Source: an uncultured Opitutia bacterium (GTDB taxonomy: Bacteria > Verrucomicrobiota > Verrucomicrobiia > Opitutales > Opitutaceae). Taken from it: a stretch of 34,938 nt of DNA. This document shows positions 29,314-34,938 of this stretch, piece by piece. A program made the position numbers and the translations under genes. The stretch lies in contig CAIKHO010000005.1 of NCBI GenBank assembly GCA_903827245.1, positions 1-34,938 on the forward strand. Direction: 5' to 3'. The notes below the pieces were generated by a model. That model had not been told where the DNA came from, did no database searches, and worked only from the letters and a program-made list of their open reading frames with translations. How positions within the stretch are numbered: position 1 is the stretch's first letter; each line of letters starts with the position of its first letter.

Positions 29314-31464
29314 ATGAGCTTGCGCCTTCCCCGCCTGTGCCTCGCCGCCTGTCTTGCCGCCGTACTTACCCTGCAGGCTCACGCCCAGCCCGCCTCCACT
29401 CCGGCCTCACTCGCCGACCCGCTCGTCGGGCCGATCAAGCTGCCCGACTCCGACATTGATACGGTCCTCGGCGCACTCGAGATCTACACCGGCAAGAGCA
29501 TCCTCCGCCCCCAGGCCCTGCCCACCGCGACCTACAATCTCAAGATCGACAAACAAATCCCGAAGTCCGAGGCCATCCTCGCGATCGAGACGATCCTTGA
29601 ACTCAACGGCATCGGCATCGTGCCTTTGGACGACAATTTCATGAAGGCGGTCGCCCTCCAGACCGTCCGCACCGAGGCGCCGCTCATGATCACCGGCTCG
29701 AGCCTCGACCTCCCGCCGAGCAGCAAGGTGGCCACGAAGATCTTCATGCTGAATTTCCTGCGCGTGAACGAGCTCGTCCAGCAGATCCAGGGCATGCTCA
29801 CCCCCGCCATCGGCGGCGCCCTCAGCGTAGTGCAGCTGCCCAATGCCAACGCGGCCCTCATCACCGACACCGTGACCAACCTCCAGCGCATCGAGTCCCT
29901 GCTCAAGGAGGTCGACCAACCTGTCACCGGCAACCTCGCGCCGAAGTTCTACATCCTCAAAAACGGCGCCAAGGCCAGCGACCTTGTCGCCCGCATCAAC
30001 ACCATCGTCGCACCCCTCCGGGCCCAACTCGGCACCGCCACCACCTACACGGCCGACGACCGGACGAACCAGATCATTCTCATCTCCCACCCGGCCCAGC
30101 ACGCGCTGTTTGACTCGCTCATTGCCGCGCTCGACGTGAAGGCCGATCCCAATACCCGCAACGAGGTCATCCCCCTCATGCACGCCCTTGCCACGGACGT
30201 GGCCACGCTGCTGACCAACCTTGTGAGCGGCCAGAATTCCGCCGCCCAGCGCGCCGCGGCCCAATCGGTGCGGCCCGGCCAAGGCATCGCGGGCGCCGGC
30301 GGGCTGAATGCCAACGGGGCGAATATCGGCTTCAACCCCCAGGGCGGCACCGTCGGGCCACAGGGACCCGTCCAAGGGGCCGCGCCCGCCCAGCCCGCAC
30401 CGGTGGTCCTCACGCCCAATATCAATTTCGCCACTCTCACCGGCCAGAATACCGACACCGGCGCCACAGGATCCAACCAGTTCAGCAGCCTTTTGACCGT
30501 CCAGCCCGATGTGCGCAGCAATGCCATCGTCGTCTCCGGCACGGCGGATGACCTCCGGCTCATCAAGGACCTGGTGGAGAAGATCGACGTCCTCCTCGCC
30601 CAGGTCCGCATCGAGGTGATCGTGGCCGAGGTCACGCTGACCGACACCGATCGCAGCGGCATCTCCGCCCTCGGCCTGACGGTCGGCACCGACACGCCCG
30701 CGGGCGCTGGCGGCGACAACGGCCGCGGTACGCATATTACAGGCTTCAACGGCACCCTTGCCGGCTGGGCCGTCACCTCGGGCGTGGTCAACCCGCTGGC
30801 GTTTCAGGCCGCATTCAGCGACGCCGGCAGCCGCAACAACCTTAAGGTCATTTCCGCGCCTACCATCGTCACCACGCACAGCAAGCAGGGCGAGGTCATC
30901 GTCGGCGAACAGGTGCCGGTCGTCACCAGCGTCACCTCGACGCCCTCGGCCTCGGCCACCGCGACCAACGGCTTCGACACCAACCAGACGGTGAGCTACA
31001 AGGACATCAACCTAGACCTGAAGGTGACGCCCTTCATCGGTACCGACGGCAGCATCCAGCTCACGATCGACCAGCTCATCCAGGACCAGATCGGCAGCGT
31101 CTCGGTCAACGGCAACCCGCAGCCGATTATCGGCACCCGGCACGCCACCTCGACGATCAACGTCTACGACCAGCAGATGATTGTCCTCGGCGGCCTGCAG
31201 CGCAACTCGATCACCAACGATCGCTCAAAGCTGGGCTTCATCTACGAGATTCCGATCCTCAGCAACCTGTTCGGCGACCGGACCAAGACCTCTTCAAGGA
31301 CCGAGCTGCTCCTTTTCATCCGTCCGCACGTGCTGCCCGCGACAGAGGGTACCAGCGACACGATCAAGTCGATCGACAGCCTCTCGAACAAACAGGAGAT
31401 CAAAGACTATCTGAAGGATCCCTCCAAGGGTCCCAAGGAAGGCGTGATCGAGCACTTCAAGTGA
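29314..31464 (+). CDS. gspD: Secretin (GspD/PilQ type) of a type II secretion or type IV pilus system
   Basis: The 716-residue protein has a signal peptide (MSLRLPRLCLAACLAAVLTLQAHA). N-terminal N0/N1-like domains follow (for example IDTVLGALEIYTGKSILRPQ and ELVQQIQGMLTP), with repeated KH-like units. An insert rich in Gln, Gly and Asn lies at ~302-390. The C-terminal secretin core contains NLKVISAPTIVTTHSKQGEV, IVGEQVPVV and VLGGLQRN... near ~508-640, then a final EIPILSNLFGDRTKTSS. Secretins form the outer-membrane gate of such machines. It overlaps gspE by 4 bases (GTGA). Confidence 0.95.
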   Translation: MSLRLPRLCLAACLAAVLTLQAHAQPASTPASLADPLVGPIKLPDSDIDTVLGALEIYTGKSILRPQALPTATYNLKIDKQIPKSEAILAIETILELNGIGIVPLDDNFMKAVALQTVRTEAPLMITGSSLDLPPSSKVATKIFMLNFLRVNELVQQIQGMLTPAIGGALSVVQLPNANAALITDTVTNLQRIESLLKEVDQPVTGNLAPKFYILKNGAKASDLVARINTIVAPLRAQLGTATTYTADDRTNQIILISHPAQHALFDSLIAALDVKADPNTRNEVIPLMHALATDVATLLTNLVSGQNSAAQRAAAQSVRPGQGIAGAGGLNANGANIGFNPQGGTVGPQGPVQGAAPAQPAPVVLTPNINFATLTGQNTDTGATGSNQFSSLLTVQPDVRSNAIVVSGTADDLRLIKDLVEKIDVLLAQVRIEVIVAEVTLTDTDRSGISALGLTVGTDTPAGAGGDNGRGTHITGFNGTLAGWAVTSGVVNPLAFQAAFSDAGSRNNLKVISAPTIVTTHSKQGEVIVGEQVPVVTSVTSTPSASATATNGFDTNQTVSYKDINLDLKVTPFIGTDGSIQLTIDQLIQDQIGSVSVNGNPQPIIGTRHATSTINVYDQQMIVLGGLQRNSITNDRSKLGFIYEIPILSNLFGDRTKTSSRTELLLFIRPHVLPATEGTSDTIKSIDSLSNKQEIKDYLKDPSKGPKEGVIEHFK

Positions 31465-33206
31465 GCAGCGCGCCGCCCCCCATGTCCGCGCTTGTCCACG
31501 ACTCCCTGCCCGCCGTCATCGCCGGGCGCCTGACCGATGAGCAACGCCAGGCCCTCGCCGAGGCTTCGCGCGAGAAGCGTCTCGAGGTCCTGAACGCCGC
31601 GCTCGGCCTGCCCGAGTCCGAGACCCTCAAGCTGCTGGCCGAGGCCGCCGGCCTCGACATCGCGCTCAACCTGGAGACCGATCCCGATGCGCGCGGCATC
31701 CTGCCTGCCCGCCTCGTCTACGACTATCAGTTCATTCCCATCCGCTATGGCGCCCCCACCGAGGACCGGCCGGAGCCCGAGGCGCTGCTCAAGCTGCCGC
31801 TCCATCTCGCCACCGCCTGGCTGCCGGACGACGTGATGACCGACTGGTTGCGCACGTTCACCTCCCGGCCGCTTGTCTGGCACCTCGCCGTGCCGGAACG
31901 CGTGCACCAGCTCATCATCGAGAATTTCGGCGTCGGCTCCGGTTCGCTGGAGGACTCTGACGACGGCTATGTCGCCCCCGAGGCCCTGCACAAGGTCGAG
32001 GAAGTGGTCGACGAGGACGCCGCGGTCGTGCGCTTCGTCACCGACGTGATCTCGCAGGCCATCGAGGACCAGGCGACCGACATCCATTTTGAGCCGCAGG
32101 AGGAACAGCTCCGCATCCGTTACCGCGTGGACGGCCTCCTCGTGCCCGTGCCGGTGCCGGAAAACCTCCTGCGCTTCCAGGACGCCATCATCTCGCGCCT
32201 CAAGATCATGGCGCGCATGAACATCTCGGAAAAGCGCCTGCCGCAGGACGGCCGCATCAACTTCAAGGCCCGCGGCGCCACGCTCGACATCCGCGTGTCC
32301 ACCGTCCCGACCATCTACGCCGAGTCCATCTCGCTGCGCCTCCTCAACCAGAAAAAGGAGGCCTACACGATGGACCGCCTCGGCATGAGCGCCGACGAGC
32401 AGGCCCAGATCGTCCAGATCCTCGACTACCCGCACGGCATCATCCTCGTGACCGGCCCGACCGGCTCCGGCAAGTCGACCACGCTCAATGCGTTCCTGCG
32501 GAAGATCAATGCCACCGACCTCCGCATCATCACCATCGAGGACCCGATCGAGTACGAGGTCCCCGGCGTGAACCAGATGCAGGTGCGGCCCGAGATCGGC
32601 CTCACGTTTGCCGACGCCCTCCGCCACGTGCTCCGCCAGGATCCCGACGTGATCATGGTCGGTGAAATCCGTGACAAGGACACCGCCGAGATCGCGATCC
32701 GCGCGTCGCTCACGGGCCATCTGGTCTTCTCCACCCTGCATACGAACGACGCGCCCGGCGCCATCACCCGCCTCGTCGACATGGGGATCGAGCCCTTCCT
32801 TGTGGCCTCGGCCATCGAGCTCGTCATCGCCCAGCGCCTCGTGCGCCGGCTCTGCCCGGAGTGCTCGCGCCCCGCGCCCATCAGCAAGATCAAGCTGATC
32901 GAAAGCCTCGCGATTCTCGGCTGCCCGGCGGATGACGCCGAGGTGGTCCATGAGCTCAAGTCGCCCGTCGGCTGCGACCGCTGCCGCGGCACCGGCTACC
33001 GCGGCCGCGTCGGTGTCTTTGAAATCTTCCGCCTCAACGACGAGATGCACGAGCTCGTCCTCAAGCGCGAGAGCACGCGCACCCTCGCCGAATGCGCGCG
33101 CAAGAACGGCATGCGCACCCTCGGCCAGAGCGGCTGGGAAAAGGTGAAGGCCGGCCTCACGACCCTCGAAGAAGTGCTGCGCGTCATCACGGTGGCGGAG
33201 AAATGA
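31461..33206 (+). CDS. gspE: GspE/PilB-type secretion or pilus assembly ATPase
   Basis: The GTG start at 31461 overlaps the gspD stop (GTGA), implying coupled translation; an ATG 21 bases later is the alternative. The 581-residue protein has an N-terminal GspE/MshE-like domain (~1-150), then the hexameric ATPase core: Walker A GPTGSGKST (332-340), an Asp box (ITIEDPIEYEVPGV), and Walker B DPDVIMVGEIRD (395-404). A zinc site is formed by Cys465/Cys468 and Cys505/Cys508. It powers pseudopilus or pilus assembly from the cytoplasm. The length is close to the norm. Confidence 0.96.
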   Translation: MSSAPPPMSALVHDSLPAVIAGRLTDEQRQALAEASREKRLEVLNAALGLPESETLKLLAEAAGLDIALNLETDPDARGILPARLVYDYQFIPIRYGAPTEDRPEPEALLKLPLHLATAWLPDDVMTDWLRTFTSRPLVWHLAVPERVHQLIIENFGVGSGSLEDSDDGYVAPEALHKVEEVVDEDAAVVRFVTDVISQAIEDQATDIHFEPQEEQLRIRYRVDGLLVPVPVPENLLRFQDAIISRLKIMARMNISEKRLPQDGRINFKARGATLDIRVSTVPTIYAESISLRLLNQKKEAYTMDRLGMSADEQAQIVQILDYPHGIILVTGPTGSGKSTTLNAFLRKINATDLRIITIEDPIEYEVPGVNQMQVRPEIGLTFADALRHVLRQDPDVIMVGEIRDKDTAEIAIRASLTGHLVFSTLHTNDAPGAITRLVDMGIEPFLVASAIELVIAQRLVRRLCPECSRPAPISKIKLIESLAILGCPADDAEVVHELKSPVGCDRCRGTGYRGRVGVFEIFRLNDEMHELVLKRESTRTLAECARKNGMRTLGQSGWEKVKAGLTTLEEVLRVITVAEK

Positions 33207-33364
33207 AATCGGGAGACAGGATGACTGAAGACGGGAGACAGAGGGCCGGTGTCGGGAGCCTGTTCTCCGCCCAGCGATCGCATTTCTCCTCCTCCCCATC
33301 CTCCGTCCCCTGTTCCCTGTCGCCTGCCCTCCGTCACCTGTCACCCGTCACCTGACCCAGTCCC
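33207..33364. repeat. Repeat-rich gap between gspE and gspF
   Basis: The 158 bases contain imperfectly complementary arms: GGGAGACAGGATGACTGAAG...GGAGACAGAG on the left and CTGTCGCCTGCCCTCCGTCA...CACCTGTCACC on the right, with short direct repeats CACCTGTCACC/CACCCGTCACC. No gene is present. It separates gspF from the coupled gspDE pair. Confidence 0.5.
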
Positions 33365-34624
33365 ATGCCCCGTTTCGCCTATTCCGCCCGCGACCGCGCG
33401 GGAACCTCCGTCACCGATGTGCTCGAGGCTCCCAGCCGGCGGGATGCGCTGCGTCTGCTCGTCACGCGCGGCCTGCAGGTCGGCACCATCAGCGAGCAGT
33501 CGGGTGGACCGGGCCGGGCCGTCGCCAAGAAGGGAGCCGCGGGCAAGCCAGGTCGCCGCGCGCTGCTGTCTTCCAGCCGGGAAGTGGTGCCGGCGCGGCG
33601 GGACCGCCTCACGTTTCTGCAGGCGTTGTACGACCTCACGACCAGCGGGCTGTCGGCCGGTGAATCCGTGCGGCTGCTTTCCCAGCGCATCAAGGAGCCC
33701 GCGCTGCGCGTGCTCTGCACGGGCCTTTGGGAAAAACTGAGCGAGGGCGCGCCGCTGTCCCGCGCCATGGCGGCCTATCCCGACGTCTTCGACGGCTCGA
33801 CGATCAACCTCATCCAGGCCGGCGAAGCCACGGGCTCGCTCAATGACACGCTGGCCCGGCTCATCAGCCATTTCACCGAGCAGCGCGAACTCCAGCGCCA
33901 GCTGCTGACCGCCCTCGCCTACCCGACCTTCATGGTCTTCGTGGCGGGCGGCGTGATCATATTCTTCCTGACGTTCCTGCTGCCACGGCTGCAGGATCTC
34001 CTCCACTCGCTCGGCGGCAAGCTGCCCACCTCGACACGGATCCTGATCGGCACCTCGCAATTCGCCATTCACTACGGCCTGTTTGTCGCGGGGTTCCTGG
34101 TCTTCGTGGCGGCGTCGTTCTGGCGCTGGCGCGCCACGGAAGCCGGCCGCGCCACCACCGACGCGTGGATGCTCAAGATTCCCCTGCTCGGGGAGTTCAT
34201 CGTGGCGCAAACCGTGCTCGCTTTCAGCCAGACCCTTTCCGTGCTCCTGGAAAACGGCATCACCGCCTCCGAGGCGCTGCGCATGACCGAGCGCCAGATC
34301 GGCAACCGGGTGCACCGGGAAGCCTTCAAGACCGCCACCGGCCGCGTGATGGAGGGCGAGGCGCTCTCACTCGCGCTCACCCGCACCGCCTGCTTCCCCG
34401 ACCTCGTGCTCGACCGCCTGGCCGTCGGCGAGAACACCGGCAACGTCGTGCCCAGCCTCAAGCAGGTTGCACAGGCCTACCAGAAGCAGATCTCCACCCA
34501 GCTCAGCTTCTTCACCAACATCATCGCCACCTCGGTCCTGCTGTGCGTGTTCATCTTTGTCGGCTTCATTGCCTTCGCGATCGTCAGCGCGGTCTTCCAG
34601 GCCAGCCAGAGCATGAAATCGTAG
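33365..34624 (+). CDS. gspF: GspF/PilC-type inner-membrane platform protein
   Basis: The 419-residue protein has two copies of the T2SS_F helical domain: about 78-200 (FLQALYDLTTSGLSAGESVR... LIQAGEATGSLNDTLARLI) and about 280-400 (FSQTLSVLLENGITASEALR... LAVGENTGNVVPSLKQVA). Membrane helices lie at ~189-206, ~238-256 and ~389-412. The N-terminal ~60 residues carry the usual FAYSARDRAG and LEAPSRRDALRLL. It forms the platform that connects the ATPase to the pilin subunits. It follows gspE on the same strand. Pilin, GspG or PilM-type genes are not in the window. Confidence 0.95.
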   Translation: MPRFAYSARDRAGTSVTDVLEAPSRRDALRLLVTRGLQVGTISEQSGGPGRAVAKKGAAGKPGRRALLSSSREVVPARRDRLTFLQALYDLTTSGLSAGESVRLLSQRIKEPALRVLCTGLWEKLSEGAPLSRAMAAYPDVFDGSTINLIQAGEATGSLNDTLARLISHFTEQRELQRQLLTALAYPTFMVFVAGGVIIFFLTFLLPRLQDLLHSLGGKLPTSTRILIGTSQFAIHYGLFVAGFLVFVAASFWRWRATEAGRATTDAWMLKIPLLGEFIVAQTVLAFSQTLSVLLENGITASEALRMTERQIGNRVHREAFKTATGRVMEGEALSLALTRTACFPDLVLDRLAVGENTGNVVPSLKQVAQAYQKQISTQLSFFTNIIATSVLLCVFIFVGFIAFAIVSAVFQASQSMKS

Positions 34625-34692
34625 GCCGGGTCTCTGACCCGCCATCTGCGGCCCTGGGTCTTACCCGTGCAATTGGATCGCTTGCGGGGGGG

Positions 34693-34760
34693 GTAGCAGC
34701 CGAGGTCACGAGGCTTAGTTTGGGCCACTTTCAAGCCAGCCTCGTGACCCCGGCTGCTAC
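34693..34760. repeat. REP-like palindrome, GTAGCAGCCGAGGTCACGAG family, copy 3
   Basis: The left arm GTAGCAGCCGAGGTCACGAG (34693) and right arm CTCGTGACCCCGGCTGCTAC (ends 34760) pair with one mismatch over the outer 20 bases. The GGATCGCTTGCG motif before it (34675-34686) is shared with copy 1. It lies between the converging gspF and surface-protein genes. Confidence 0.88.
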
Positions 34761-34793
34761 GTCCGACCGCATGATCCCAGCTCGTGATCTAGA

Positions 34794-34938
34794 TTACTGG
34801 ACCTCGTAGATCTCGATGAGGGCGATGCCGGTGGTCTGGTTCGCGCCGGCGACCTGGGCGGTGTAGGCGCCCGCAGGCAGGGTGATCAGGAGCGCGGAGT
34901 CCTTGCTGCCGGCGCCGAGGGCGAAGGGGCCGGGCACC
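34794..34938 (-). CDS. C-terminal end of a probable surface or exported beta-rich protein (partial)
   Basis: The reverse frame enters from the window edge and stops with TAA at 34796-34794. The 47 visible residues read PGPFALGAGSKDSALLITLP, then AGAYTAQVAGANQTTGIALI and EIYEVQ. This matches the ending of beta-sandwich repeat modules (LPxGxYTAxVxGxxxxTGxxLVExYxL) that I know from large secreted Opitutaceae proteins. The full protein lies outside the window. Confidence 0.7.
   Translation of the reverse strand, partial: VPGPFALGAGSKDSALLITLPAGAYTAQVAGANQTTGIALIEIYEVQ

Noticed and set aside
29407-33344. Long reverse-strand open frames opposite gspD and gspE
   Set aside because: They mirror the codon structure of the forward genes and have biased antisense composition; no motif is seen.

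Overview
The window is high-GC chromosomal DNA that reads like a free-living member of the Verrucomicrobiota, most likely the Opitutaceae. This rests on recognition and no search was run. The indications are a PEP-CTERM exported protein, a very large TonB-dependent receptor divergent from a LacI-type regulator, a GH28-like pectin enzyme, an ECF sigma factor with a membrane-anchored tail, a CobW-like protein of a type I associate with this group, and many intergenic inverted repeats.

Layout. 1-8 kb: tail of a membrane protein, a sigma factor with two repeated C-terminal domains, a small membrane protein, a reverse-strand block (unknown protein, lipoprotein and dienelactone hydrolase pair, CBS-pair protein), then a membrane protein, a sulfite-oxidase-like molybdoenzyme, a small exported protein and rpoZ. 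8-15.5 kb: PEP-CTERM protein, GH28-like enzyme, a Tgt protein fused to an MnmC-type methyltransferase domain, an unknown protein, a double CDGSH iron-sulfur protein and an exported cupin. 15.6-17 kb: two very small genes (DUF3309-like and CsbD-like) and a lipoprotein, probably stress related. 17-22 kb: LacI regulator and TonB receptor sharing a divergent promoter region with a candidate operator; the receptor ends at a textbook terminator. 22.4-26 kb: membrane-TPR protein, tRNA-Leu(CAG), and about 1 kb of decayed integrase sequence flanked by a second copy of the tRNA 3' end. 26-29 kb: KDPG aldolase, small membrane protein, CobW-like protein with a degenerate P-loop, and aroC. 29.3-34.6 kb: secretin, assembly ATPase and inner-membrane platform genes of a type II secretion/type IV pilus machine, then the end of a probable surface protein.

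The genes are mostly a mix of housekeeping functions (rpoZ, tgt, eda, aroC, tRNA-Leu) and carbohydrate scavenging or envelope functions. The most unusual items are the Tgt-MnmC fusion with altered tRNA-recognition residues, the membrane-spanning ECF sigma factor with tandem winged-helix-like domains, the integrase scar at tRNA-Leu, and six families of intergenic inverted repeats. One repeat family occurs three times, each time between converging genes. I saw no CRISPR array, rRNA or complete insertion sequence.
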